A stretch of 64,000 nucleotides of DNA from Pedobacter sp. MR2016-24 (GTDB lineage: Bacteria; Bacteroidota; Bacteroidia; Sphingobacteriales; Sphingobacteriaceae). Shown here piece by piece: positions 1 through 8,334 of the stretch. Location: NCBI RefSeq assembly GCF_026239655.1, contig NZ_JAPIVO010000002.1, positions 434,001-498,000 on the forward strand, read 5' to 3'. Below the pieces are notes generated by a model. That model saw only the letters and a list, made by a program, of their open reading frames with translations, was not told the DNA's origin and did not search any database. Every line of letters begins with the position of its first letter. The stretch's first letter is position 1. The position numbers and the translations under genes are program-made.

Positions 1-37
1 TTATGTCATTTAAAAGAAACATGCACATATTTTTGGC

Positions 38-184
38 ATGAAGCTTATTGTACGCCGAAACTCCTATGGTCGTAAATTTAAAGTGTCTGGGATTCCTCTA
101 AATGTTAAAAACTGTAATATGATTGCCCCAACAATTGAGGAATTACTGAGAAACCGCTACCATTGCATTACCGGTAAGCAGTAG
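38..184 (+). CDS. hypothetical 48-aa ORF, possible gene remnant
   Basis: A short open frame runs from an ATG to a TAG and encodes a basic peptide beginning MKLIVRRNSYG. The same frame has a stop at 11-13, so it is not simply the tail of a long gene entering from the left. A different frame is open from position 1 to a TAA at 73-75 and could be the end of an upstream gene. I recognise no family in either peptide. The region may hold debris of a decayed gene next to the toxin-like module. Confidence that it is expressed is low. Confidence 0.18.
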   Translation: MKLIVRRNSYGRKFKVSGIPLNVKNCNMIAPTIEELLRNRYHCITGKQ

Positions 185-286
185 ATCCTTCATTTATGAA
201 TGTCTTATAGAACGAAGGATAAGGAGATTTAAAACTTACGCCGTTAGAGGAAAAGTGATCCTATAATAAGAGGAGATAAAAAGGAG

Positions 287-329
287 TTGCGGGTATAAAA
301 TCTAATGCTTATTTTTGTGTTAATACAAA
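287..329 (+). promoter_or_regulatory. promoter with overlapping palindrome (likely operator) of the toxin-antitoxin-like unit
   Basis: A -33 TTG (287-289) is followed after exactly 20 bp by a -7 element TATTTTTG (310-317), which fits the Bacteroidota consensus TAnnTTTG. An imperfect palindrome TTTGTGTTAATACAAA (314-329, 7 of 8 pairs match) covers the -7 element and the expected start of transcription. A purine-rich ribosome-binding-like stretch GGGAGG follows at 330-335, just before the ATG at 343; that is unusually strong for this phylum. The position suits repression by the product of the first gene, which is an inference. Confidence 0.5.
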
Positions 330-342
330 GGGAGGAAATACG

Positions 343-507
343 ATGAGTGATAAAGATATCGAATTACTTATTGAGTTAGCTAATGCTAAGCTTGATAAAG
401 GTGTTTCTGAACAAGAAGCATTGAACTCTTTTGTGAATGCGGGTATATTGAATAATGAAGGCACTTATACAGAGCCGTATAAGGACCTGGAAGAAATAAC
501 TCTATAA
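343..507 (+). CDS. small acidic antitoxin-like protein (54 aa)
   Basis: A 54-residue acidic protein (MSDKDIELLIELANAKLDKG...) with a strong ribosome-binding-like site upstream and a good promoter. It ends 10 bp before the ADP-ribosyltransferase-like gene, so the two form a tight pair. The sequence predicts two or three short helices and no membrane segment. I do not recognise a named family. Size, charge, order (small gene first) and the palindrome over the promoter fit an antitoxin or immunity partner, but that role is inferred from context only. Codon pattern and spacing support a real gene although it is short. Confidence 0.5.
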   Translation: MSDKDIELLIELANAKLDKGVSEQEALNSFVNAGILNNEGTYTEPYKDLEEITL

Positions 508-517
508 CAACTTTTTT

Positions 518-1193
518 ATGTATGACATCCGCCCCAATTTAGTTATTGGATTTCATGGATGTGACAAATCAATTGCTGATAACCTTATTGCTAATCATCC
601 CACCATTGAAAAAAGTGAAAAGCCTTATGATTGGTTAGGACATGGAATGTACTTTTGGGAAAACAACCTGGAACGTGCAAAGCTTTGGGCAAAAGATAAA
701 GAGCGAAAGGGCGAAATTAAGGAATCCTCCGTTGTTGGTGCTGTGCTGCAACTTGGTAATTGCTTGGATTTTTTAGATAGCAAGTATTTAAGCCTTAGCA
801 GTTTATTATAAATTAATGGAAGCTAACTTTCAAGCACTGAAGAAACCTATTCCTATAAACAAGGACGTAAAACAAGATGAGCATAAGGACAGACTTATGC
901 GGGAGCTAGATTGTGCACTGATTGAGTTCATGCATGAGCAGATTTTCTCAGATTACCAGCAGGAGATCATTGCAAATAATGGGTATACTAATGTAAAGTT
1001 ATTCGATTCTACCCGTGGAGTATTTACTGAAGGTGGAGAAGCATTCCCTGGCTCTGCTATCCAGATGAAAAACCATATACAAATCTGCGTAAGGAATTTT
1101 AATTCAATAAAAGGCTTTTTTTTGCCGCGTGATGAAAAAGATTTTGTAACTGTTCTTAAAGAAGAATACGCTAGGAAGACAGGACTTGCTTAA
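518..1193 (+). pseudogene. PARP-like ADP-ribosyltransferase-type protein, split by a frameshift
   Basis: Two adjacent frames together look like one protein of about 225 aa. The first (518-811) holds GFHGCD around His13 and LGHGMYFWEN around Tyr45, resembling the HG and GxGxYF motifs of PARP/diphtheria-toxin-type transferases. The second frame, open from 792 onward as ALAVYYKLMEANF, continues the fold and ends with HIQICVRN, which lies where such enzymes carry their third residue (Glu in classical PARPs, apparently Gln here). Frame 2 runs to a TAA at 809-811 and the other frame has a TAA at 789-791, so a one-base change lies near 785-795. It may be a real inactivating mutation, a sequencing error or, less likely, recoding. 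The assignment to the ART fold is by motif only. Confidence 0.5.
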
Positions 1194-1220
1194 CGATTAT
1201 GCTTCGGCCCACTATTTCAG

Positions 1221-1254
1221 AAACCCTTTTCTATGATGTAGAAACGGTTTTTTT
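1221..1254 (+). terminator. rho-independent terminator after the ART-like gene
   Basis: A hairpin with arms AAACC...TTCTA and TAGAA...GGTTT around a TGATG loop is followed by a run of T. It lies about 30 bp after the stop of the split ART-like gene and faces the 3' end of the convergent regulator gene. Confidence 0.55.
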
Positions 1255-1325
1255 AGCTAATTTTCGTTAGCTATAGTGTCAAAGGCTTGGTCCTTTTGGC
1301 AGGATTTATATAATTAAGCAGTTTC

Positions 1326-4202
1326 TTACACCGCATTAAAAAACTCAAATAAATTTACATTACTTGCAATATTCAGTTTCTTTCGCAGTCTATATCTCCC
1401 AACTTCAACACCCCTGGGCGATATTTTCATTAGTGTAGCTATTTCTTTAGTCGAAAGGTTCATTTTAAGATAGGCAGATAAGCGTAGCTCAGTGCTGGTT
1501 ATCGACGGAAATTTGTCTTTCAGATGTTTGATGAAATCTACATGTACTCTATCAAAATGGACAGAAAATTGTTCCCAACTGTCATCAGATTTTTCTTCGG
1601 CATTAAGCAGCCTGATGATCTTATTAAAGTCGGCGGTTTGGGTATCATCCTTAAGTTCATTCTTAAGCTTGAATAGTTCATTCTTGATCTTGGACATCAT
1701 ATCTGCCTTTTGTACCAGATGCATGGTGTTAGAAGCTAATTCCGAGTTTTTGGTTTCAATTTCAAGTTCTAACTTTTCATTTTTGAGATTGATGATTTCC
1801 TTTTCAGACTTATCCATCTCCAATTGATGCATATATTGGAGATGCTCCTGTTCTTTTTGAAAAGCAATCCGTTGGTTCATGATTTTTCTCTGTTGCCTTT
1901 TGTACACCAGATAAATAATGCTTAAGAAAATTAAGCCATACACCAGGTAGGCCACAATGCTTTGGTACCAGGGCGGCAGAATATCAAACTTATAAGTGGC
2001 TGCAGACGATTCGTTGCCCAGGTTATCCTGTGTTTTTACCATGAAGGTATAATGCCCCGCCGGAAGATTGGTGTAGTCCTTTTCTGTCTTTTTGTCGAGC
2101 GCCGACCATGTCTCATCAAATCCTTTCAGGTAACAGCTATACAAAGTATTTTCCTTGTTCCTGTTAATGGTAGACGAATATTCGAAGCGAAAAGAATTCC
2201 AGCCATGTTTAATTTTGGGCACTTCTATCTGTTTCGAATTTTCATTTACGTTGCCAAAGTAACCGCTAAACAATCCTATATCTGATTTTCCGAAAGCTTT
2301 AACCAAACTGATGCGCACTTGCTGTTTGCCTGCATCAGCTAAATATTTTTCGTAATTGATATGGTAGAATCCCTTTTGTGCACCTACAAATAGATTGTTT
2401 TTGTCGACACAATATATGTTTTCGAAACCACCTAAAGTTTTGCCATTTAGCTCCGGGATGTAGAGCAGCTTGTAAGTTTTACCATTGTACTGCGCTACAC
2501 CAAGTTTCTTCTCTTCAATAAACCAGATATTGCCCTGCGCATCTTCTTTTAGGTATCTCACATACTTTTTGCCAAAAACAGGTGCAAAATAGCTTGAAAT
2601 TTCAAAACTGTCTTTATGGGCATTATACTCATAAACACCTTTTTCAGTAGCTGCTACAATTCTATTTTTAACCTGGTAAACGTGATTATTAAAGGTAGAT
2701 GGCAAGCCTTTTTTATCTGTATAGAGTGTTACACTTTTGGTGTGCATATTTGTCAACGCGATTTTATAAACCCCCTTATAAGGATGAGAAACCCAAACGT
2801 TGTTCTTTCCATCATTTACGACAAATCGGGCAGACTCGCTAAAATTGTCAATATTTCCAGCCAGCCTAAACGTATGATTAACGTAATTGAAAATGGAAAT
2901 ACCATTATAGTTGCCGGCAAGCACGGTCGGTTGCGTGGTATTTGTTTGTTTATAACTTAAAAAATTCCAATAGCCTTGTCCACTGGAAATAGGTTGAGTT
3001 CCTTTTCCGTTCAATTCAAAAGCACCTTCGTGCCTGGCTAATAATAATTTCCCATTAACGAGGTTCATTCCCCAGGCTTGTCCGTTAGCGTTGGGTACGG
3101 TAGCAAAATTATTTTGGGTTGTGCTGATATCTGTTTCAGCAGCTAGAGGAAGACTATAAAAACCATTCGACAAACCCACATAAAAGGTATGGTTATAGAT
3201 GATAGCCGTATGGCCTGCAGCATTGTCGAAGATTGCTGGATTGATGTGTTTGATGGCATTATTGTTGGCAATAAAGCTGATTCCATCTGAAAGGCCCAGC
3301 CAAATGTTCTTATTACTGTCTTTAAAGACACTGATGATGGCATTGTTTTGCAATCCGGAGCCTTTGGAAATATGATAAATTAATTTCCCGCGGGTATCCA
3401 TCAGGTAACAGCCGTTGTAAAGTGTGGCTATAGCAATGGAATGATCATCTATTTTACGTGCATTACTAATATTTAAGATGTTTGCAGCGGATTTTAGCGG
3501 AGTAATTTTTCCACCTTGAATGGTATGTAAGCCATGCGCAAACGAACTAATTAAAATGGTATCTTTTCCAAATTGGGAAATGGAACTGACCATGAAATCA
3601 TAAGGAATAGGATCCGTTAAAAGAGGCAGCCAATTATTCCCTGAAAGTTTTAACAGCCCTTTATCTTTTTCGTGAGCAATAATGGTATTGTTGGCCATTC
3701 CCATATAAAGCCACTTCGTTTTTGTCTCTAAAATGGTGATTTTTTCGTTTTGCCATTTAAAAATATTGTTTTCCGCACGGAAAAATATTGCGTTTCCAAT
3801 GCTTTGCACATTCCATATGTCGGCAAATGACTGATGCTTTTTGGGTATTTTATCTTTCAGGCTCGTAAAAATCAGCTTCCCGTTGCTGTTTGGGGAGAAA
3901 AAACCAAAGTCGCCCTGACCTCCGGCATATAGTTTTTTGTCGAAACCTATTTTGACCGACCTGACAATTGTCTTGTTAGGTAATGGATATATTTTCCATC
4001 GGCTGCCGTCAAACGTAAGTACCCCTTCATTATTTGCAAAGTACATTACACCGTTACGATCTTGTTGGATATCCCAATTGTGAGTTCCGGCATTATAACT
4101 AGTATTGTCATAGTTCACAATATCCGGCATTCCTATAGGATTTTGTGCAAAAACCGGTAGGCTTAGAGAAAAAAGGAGCAGGTAAAATATTTGGCTTTTC
4201 AT
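1326..4202 (-). CDS. Y_Y_Y/two-component-like sensor regulator with C-terminal LuxR-type HTH
   Basis: A 958-aa transmembrane sensor regulator. The chosen ATG gives a signal peptide (MKSQIFYLLLFSLSLPVFAQ); the frame is open further upstream but without a plausible leader. The N-terminal two thirds contain beta-propeller-type repeats (for example RNGVMYFANNEGVLTFDG), followed by a Y_Y_Y-like domain, a membrane segment near 746-767, a cytoplasmic coiled coil, and a LuxR/GerE-type helix-turn-helix near 897-945 (LSTKEIATLMKISPRGVEV). There is no kinase or receiver domain, so sensing and DNA binding sit in one chain. In Bacteroidota such proteins bind oligosaccharides in the periplasm and switch on the adjacent SusCD locus. 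It is divergent from the laminarin-type operon, which it likely controls. Confidence 0.85.
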   Translation of the reverse strand: MKSQIFYLLLFSLSLPVFAQNPIGMPDIVNYDNTSYNAGTHNWDIQQDRNGVMYFANNEGVLTFDGSRWKIYPLPNKTIVRSVKIGFDKKLYAGGQGDFGFFSPNSNGKLIFTSLKDKIPKKHQSFADIWNVQSIGNAIFFRAENNIFKWQNEKITILETKTKWLYMGMANNTIIAHEKDKGLLKLSGNNWLPLLTDPIPYDFMVSSISQFGKDTILISSFAHGLHTIQGGKITPLKSAANILNISNARKIDDHSIAIATLYNGCYLMDTRGKLIYHISKGSGLQNNAIISVFKDSNKNIWLGLSDGISFIANNNAIKHINPAIFDNAAGHTAIIYNHTFYVGLSNGFYSLPLAAETDISTTQNNFATVPNANGQAWGMNLVNGKLLLARHEGAFELNGKGTQPISSGQGYWNFLSYKQTNTTQPTVLAGNYNGISIFNYVNHTFRLAGNIDNFSESARFVVNDGKNNVWVSHPYKGVYKIALTNMHTKSVTLYTDKKGLPSTFNNHVYQVKNRIVAATEKGVYEYNAHKDSFEISSYFAPVFGKKYVRYLKEDAQGNIWFIEEKKLGVAQYNGKTYKLLYIPELNGKTLGGFENIYCVDKNNLFVGAQKGFYHINYEKYLADAGKQQVRISLVKAFGKSDIGLFSGYFGNVNENSKQIEVPKIKHGWNSFRFEYSSTINRNKENTLYSCYLKGFDETWSALDKKTEKDYTNLPAGHYTFMVKTQDNLGNESSAATYKFDILPPWYQSIVAYLVYGLIFLSIIYLVYKRQQRKIMNQRIAFQKEQEHLQYMHQLEMDKSEKEIINLKNEKLELEIETKNSELASNTMHLVQKADMMSKIKNELFKLKNELKDDTQTADFNKIIRLLNAEEKSDDSWEQFSVHFDRVHVDFIKHLKDKFPSITSTELRLSAYLKMNLSTKEIATLMKISPRGVEVGRYRLRKKLNIASNVNLFEFFNAV

Positions 4203-4237
4203 TATCAAAATAAAAGTAGACAAAATCTTTCTATCTG

Positions 4238-4297
4238 CAAATGTAGTAGGGCTAAACAAGCTCTTGCGCCATTTTAAGCGGTTTTGATGTAGTTTTG
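4238..4297. promoter_or_regulatory. divergent -7 elements of the sensor regulator and the glucan locus
   Basis: On the minus strand TACATTTG (4245 to 4238) lies 36 bp before the regulator's ATG. On the plus strand TAGTTTTG (4290-4297) lies about 80 bp before the lipoprotein's ATG. Both match TAnnTTTG exactly. The 44 bp between them is the natural place for a regulator site. The plus element has a TTG at 4264-4266, slightly far at 23 bp; no clear -33 was seen for the minus one. Confidence 0.45.
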
Positions 4298-4375
4298 TAG
4301 GGGTTGGAAATTTGGAAGATCCCGGGTTTAAAGGATAATTTTGCCTCAAATCCATTAACCAAATATTCAAATCGT

Positions 4376-5209
4376 ATGAATTACAAATTGTGTGTAAGGC
4401 AATGTTGTCTTCCGCTGGTCGTATTCTTTTCCCTTTTAGGCTTTGGCTGTAAAAAAGAAGATTATGCCAGCAAATTAGGTACCTCTGCAAAGGCCTCTTT
4501 TAAAGTGACGCGGGTACAAGGTAAATTAAATACCTATCTTTTAGAAAGCACTTCCCAGGATGCTTATCGTTACCAATGGGATTTCGGCTTAAATGAAGGC
4601 CTGAAAGCCGGCGGTTCAGCTATCGAAGCCTATTTTGTTTCTAAGGGAACCTATAATGTGAAATTGTATGCTTACGGCAAAGGTGGTTATGATATAGCTA
4701 CTCAATCAGTAGTGGTTGACCAGGATGATTTTACTCCAACTTTAAATAATGAAAATTTTAAATTATTAACTGCCCATGCATGGAAATTAGACGGAGGTTC
4801 CTCTGCGCCGGTTATTGTAGGTACAGAAGGTAATCCATCAGAATATTTTGGAGGCGGATCATTGGCCACTTGTCAATTAGATGACGATTACACCTTCTCA
4901 TTTGCAAATAATGCCTTTAAAGTTGTCTATAATGCTCATGGCGCAACTTTCAACGGTGGAAATGTAGAACCTAACTATAACTGCGGTAGCGATAGATCTT
5001 ATGATTCTGCTTTTACATTTACTACAGCAGTGGAAGGAGCAGGCATTGCTACGATAACTATTCCCAATACGCCGCCAAATAGATTTATTGGTGTAACCGA
5101 TGTTTCTTCTAACAATTACCGGATTATTTCTATCACGACAAATGAAATGGTATTACGCTCTGGAAAAGTCAATGAGGCAGTACATACGATGCGTTTTGTG
5201 AAAAAATAA
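4376..5209 (+). CDS. PKD-domain surface lipoprotein of the glucan locus
   Basis: A 277-aa lipoprotein with a hydrophobic leader ending LLGFGC (Cys25). I chose the ATG at 4376 because it gives this leader; the frame is open upstream. Residues about 40-115 form a PKD/Ig-like domain (YQWDFG and GTYNVKLYAYGKGG). The C-terminal half is beta-rich without a motif I can name. As the first gene before susC it probably is a surface glycan-binding protein that captures beta-glucan for the SusCD pair. The PKD module is related to the one on the GH16 enzyme at the operon's end. The binding role is inferred from context. Confidence 0.7.
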   Translation: MNYKLCVRQCCLPLVVFFSLLGFGCKKEDYASKLGTSAKASFKVTRVQGKLNTYLLESTSQDAYRYQWDFGLNEGLKAGGSAIEAYFVSKGTYNVKLYAYGKGGYDIATQSVVVDQDDFTPTLNNENFKLLTAHAWKLDGGSSAPVIVGTEGNPSEYFGGGSLATCQLDDDYTFSFANNAFKVVYNAHGATFNGGNVEPNYNCGSDRSYDSAFTFTTAVEGAGIATITIPNTPPNRFIGVTDVSSNNYRIISITTNEMVLRSGKVNEAVHTMRFVKK

Positions 5210-5250
5210 GCAGCTATTTTATTATTATTTAATTGAAGCCAAATATAAAT

Positions 5251-8200
5251 ATGAAAAGAATTCGACTATTAATTGTAATACTGATTTGTTCAGTTGCCTT
5301 GTCAGAGGCATTTGCCCAAAGCATCACCCTTTCTGGGGTGATTAAAGACAAAACAGGAAAAGAAATGCCGGGTGTTTCGGTAATCATCAAAGGAACAACA
5401 AAAGGTGTTTCTACCCTAGCAGATGGTAAATATTCCATTACCGTACCGAAAGCTGGTACAACCGTAGTATTCTCATTTATTGGGATGATCAGCCAGGAAA
5501 TTATTGTGACCAGACCGGAGGTTGTTAACATCATCATGAATGATGCCGCTAACAACCTGGATGACGTTGTGGTAGTAGGGTTTGGTACGCAGAAAAGAAG
5601 TAACGTAACCGGCTCTGTTTCTACGGTAAACAACAAACAATTGGTGCAAACTCCTGTTGGCGATTTAAGTAATGCCTTAGCTGGTCGTTCGCCGGGGGTG
5701 ATTACGAAACAGCCTTCCGGAGAGCCCGGTGCCGATGGTACGCAGATTTTCATCAGAGGTAACTCTACTTTTGGTGGTGGCAGCATGGAACCTTTGTTTG
5801 TAATTGATGGTGTGGTTCGCACCGGGCGTGATTTCGGGCAGATGGATCCTAATGAAATCGAAAGCGTAAGCATCTTAAAAGATGCTTCTTCGGCGGCAAT
5901 TTTCGGGGTTAAAGGTGCTAACGGTGTAGTTTTAGTCACTACTAAACGCGGTAAAGCCGGCCAGATGAGTGCAAATTATTCATTCAATTATGGTTTCTCA
6001 AAAGTAACCAGGTTACCAAATGCTTTGGGTTCTTACGAATACGCAACATTATTCAACGAAGCTAAGTTAAACGACAATCCTTTAGCTACGCCAGAATATT
6101 CCCTGGAGCGTTTGGAGTCTTTTAGAAATGGATCAAACCCTGATGCAGACCCGAACACAGACTGGATGGATTTAGTGCTGGGAGGTACTGCACCAAGAAG
6201 GCAGCACAATCTGTCACTTTCTGGCGGCAGCGAAAAAATCAAATACTTTACATCCTTTGGCTATCTTAATGAAGATGGTTTGTATAAATCATTGAATTAT
6301 AATAGATATAATGTTAGGAGTAACATTGATATCCAGGCCACATCTACGACCAAAATCTCTGTCGACTTATCGGGAAGGGTGGAGAACAAGCAATCTCCGC
6401 CAGCAAGTGTAGATAATATTTTTGAGCATACCATGCGTAATCCGCCAGTGCAACCAGCAATGTTTTCTAATGGATTACTGGCTGCACCAGGTGTATATCC
6501 TAACCCCCTGGCCTTAATTAGTGAAGAAAGCGGCTACAACAGAAATAATGCGAATTTTTTTATGAGCAACTTTCAGGTATTACAACAAATCCCGGGCGTA
6601 GCAGGACTGTCTGTCAAAGGTGTCCTTGCATTTGATAAAAACTTCAATTCGAATAAAACCTGGAACCAGTGGGTACCGCTTTACGTAAGAAATAACGATG
6701 GCACCTACGCAATCAACGCAGAGTCTAAATCATCACTTTCAAAAGGATACGGTGAAGGTCAGAGTACAGAATTACAAGGCCATATCAATTACGACAGAAG
6801 GTTTGGAAAACATGGTATTTCCGCTTTAGCACTGGTGTTGCAGAAACAAAATCAGGGTACCGGAATTTATGCAGCCAGAAATTCTTACGAAAGTTCTGCA
6901 CTGCAAATTTTGAATTTCGGCCCGGCGCTAAATGAAGTATTGAGCGATGGTGAAGACAAAACGGCTTTGCGTAGTGCTGCGTTCCGTATCAATTACGATT
7001 TTGATGGCAAATACCTTTTTCAGGCGAGTTTACGAAGAGATGAGTCGGAAAATTTTGCTCCAAAAGAAAGAGTGGGTTATTTTCCTGCATTTTCTGCGGG
7101 TTGGTTACTGACCAGGGAAAGTTTCATGCAAAATGTAAAGTTTGTGGATTTCTTAAAACTGAAAGCGTCTTATGGAACATTGGGAAGTGACCGTATCCCT
7201 AGTCGCTTTGGTTACTATAACCGTTACAACCTGGTACCAAATGTTTATCCTTTTGGTGGCACATTCGTTACTGGTTTAACACCGGGTGCAATTGCCAATG
7301 AAAATTTAACCTGGGAAACCTCAATCAAAATGGATGCAGGTATCGAAGCTAAATTTTTCAAAAATCAATTGAGCGTAGACGTAACGGTTTTTAAAGAAAG
7401 AAGGAAAGATATCCTGGCAACCAGAGCATTGTCTGTTCCTTTGAGTTTTGGAGCGGCTTTACCGAGCGAAAACTTCGGTATTGTAGACAATAAAGGTTTA
7501 GAGTTGGTTTTAAATCACAACAAGCAATTGTCTGACAATTTCTCTTACTTCATTGGTGGTAACTTTACCTATGCAAAAAATAAAATCGTAGAGGCTGCAG
7601 AAGCATCAAATATCCCAGAACACAGGCGTATCACAGGAAGACCGAACGGAGGAATTTACGGTTACAAAGCAATAGGTATTTTTAGAGATGAAGCAGATTA
7701 TGCAGGTTCAGCAAAACATAGTGCGTATTTAAATTCTACCGGGCCTGGCGATATCAAATATCAGGATATTAATGGTGATGGCATTATCAACGATGATGAT
7801 ATTACGTATTTGGGAAATGGTTCATTGCCACAAATCCTTTATGGTATCAGTGGTGGTGTAAATTATAAAGGCTTCGAGTTGAACTTCTTATTTCAGGGAG
7901 CAGCACAGTCGCAACAATTGTTTACTCAAAATGCAGCCTGGGCCTTCCATAATGGTGGTCGTGTAAATGCGGAATGGTTAGACAGATGGACACCAGACCG
8001 TCCTGATGCACCGCTTCCACGTTTAAGCTTGAACACTAATGGTAATAATTATCTGGTCAGTAGTTTCTGGGTTCAAAACTCCAGCTATTTGCGCTTAAAG
8101 AATGTGGAGTTTGCTTATACAATTAAGCATAAGCTTTTGTCAAAGATTGGCGCTAATAATTTGCGGCTATATGCTCAGGGTCAAAACTTATTTACCATTA

Positions 8201-8298
8201 CCGATTTGATCAATCTGGATCCTGAAAACACTAATGGTATAGGTAGGTATTACCCTCAACAAAAGACTTATACTTTTGGGGTTAATGTACAATTCTAA
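5251..8298 (+). CDS. SusC-like TonB-dependent outer-membrane receptor (glucan locus)
   Basis: A 1015-aa SusC/RagA-family receptor. The ATG at 5251 gives a clean signal peptide ending AFAQ; a TTG 18 bp upstream only adds KPNIN. A carboxypeptidase-regulatory-like beta-sandwich (about 26-110) is followed by the TonB-dependent plug (VVVGFGTQKRSNVTGSVSTV; ANGVVLVTTKRGKAG) and a large barrel that ends in an aromatic residue (VNVQF). It imports oligosaccharides across the outer membrane together with the SusD-like lipoprotein encoded 36 bp downstream. The glycoside hydrolases in the operon indicate beta-1,3-glucan as the ligand, which is inference. Confidence 0.93.
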   Translation: MKRIRLLIVILICSVALSEAFAQSITLSGVIKDKTGKEMPGVSVIIKGTTKGVSTLADGKYSITVPKAGTTVVFSFIGMISQEIIVTRPEVVNIIMNDAANNLDDVVVVGFGTQKRSNVTGSVSTVNNKQLVQTPVGDLSNALAGRSPGVITKQPSGEPGADGTQIFIRGNSTFGGGSMEPLFVIDGVVRTGRDFGQMDPNEIESVSILKDASSAAIFGVKGANGVVLVTTKRGKAGQMSANYSFNYGFSKVTRLPNALGSYEYATLFNEAKLNDNPLATPEYSLERLESFRNGSNPDADPNTDWMDLVLGGTAPRRQHNLSLSGGSEKIKYFTSFGYLNEDGLYKSLNYNRYNVRSNIDIQATSTTKISVDLSGRVENKQSPPASVDNIFEHTMRNPPVQPAMFSNGLLAAPGVYPNPLALISEESGYNRNNANFFMSNFQVLQQIPGVAGLSVKGVLAFDKNFNSNKTWNQWVPLYVRNNDGTYAINAESKSSLSKGYGEGQSTELQGHINYDRRFGKHGISALALVLQKQNQGTGIYAARNSYESSALQILNFGPALNEVLSDGEDKTALRSAAFRINYDFDGKYLFQASLRRDESENFAPKERVGYFPAFSAGWLLTRESFMQNVKFVDFLKLKASYGTLGSDRIPSRFGYYNRYNLVPNVYPFGGTFVTGLTPGAIANENLTWETSIKMDAGIEAKFFKNQLSVDVTVFKERRKDILATRALSVPLSFGAALPSENFGIVDNKGLELVLNHNKQLSDNFSYFIGGNFTYAKNKIVEAAEASNIPEHRRITGRPNGGIYGYKAIGIFRDEADYAGSAKHSAYLNSTGPGDIKYQDINGDGIINDDDITYLGNGSLPQILYGISGGVNYKGFELNFLFQGAAQSQQLFTQNAAWAFHNGGRVNAEWLDRWTPDRPDAPLPRLSLNTNGNNYLVSSFWVQNSSYLRLKNVEFAYTIKHKLLSKIGANNLRLYAQGQNLFTITDLINLDPENTNGIGRYYPQQKTYTFGVNVQF

Positions 8299-8334
8299 TA
8301 ACCAATCGTTGAAATAAATATTAAAAGAAAAGAC

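Noticed and set aside
1194..1325. Possible insertion-sequence edge beside the split ART-like gene
   Set aside because: No transposase frame and no terminal inverted repeats; the interval is explained by a terminator and a short spacer.
5229..5939. 236-codon open frame on the minus strand
   Set aside because: It lies antisense to the strongly supported SusC gene and its residues (runs of Pro, Thr, Leu) look like a shadow frame.
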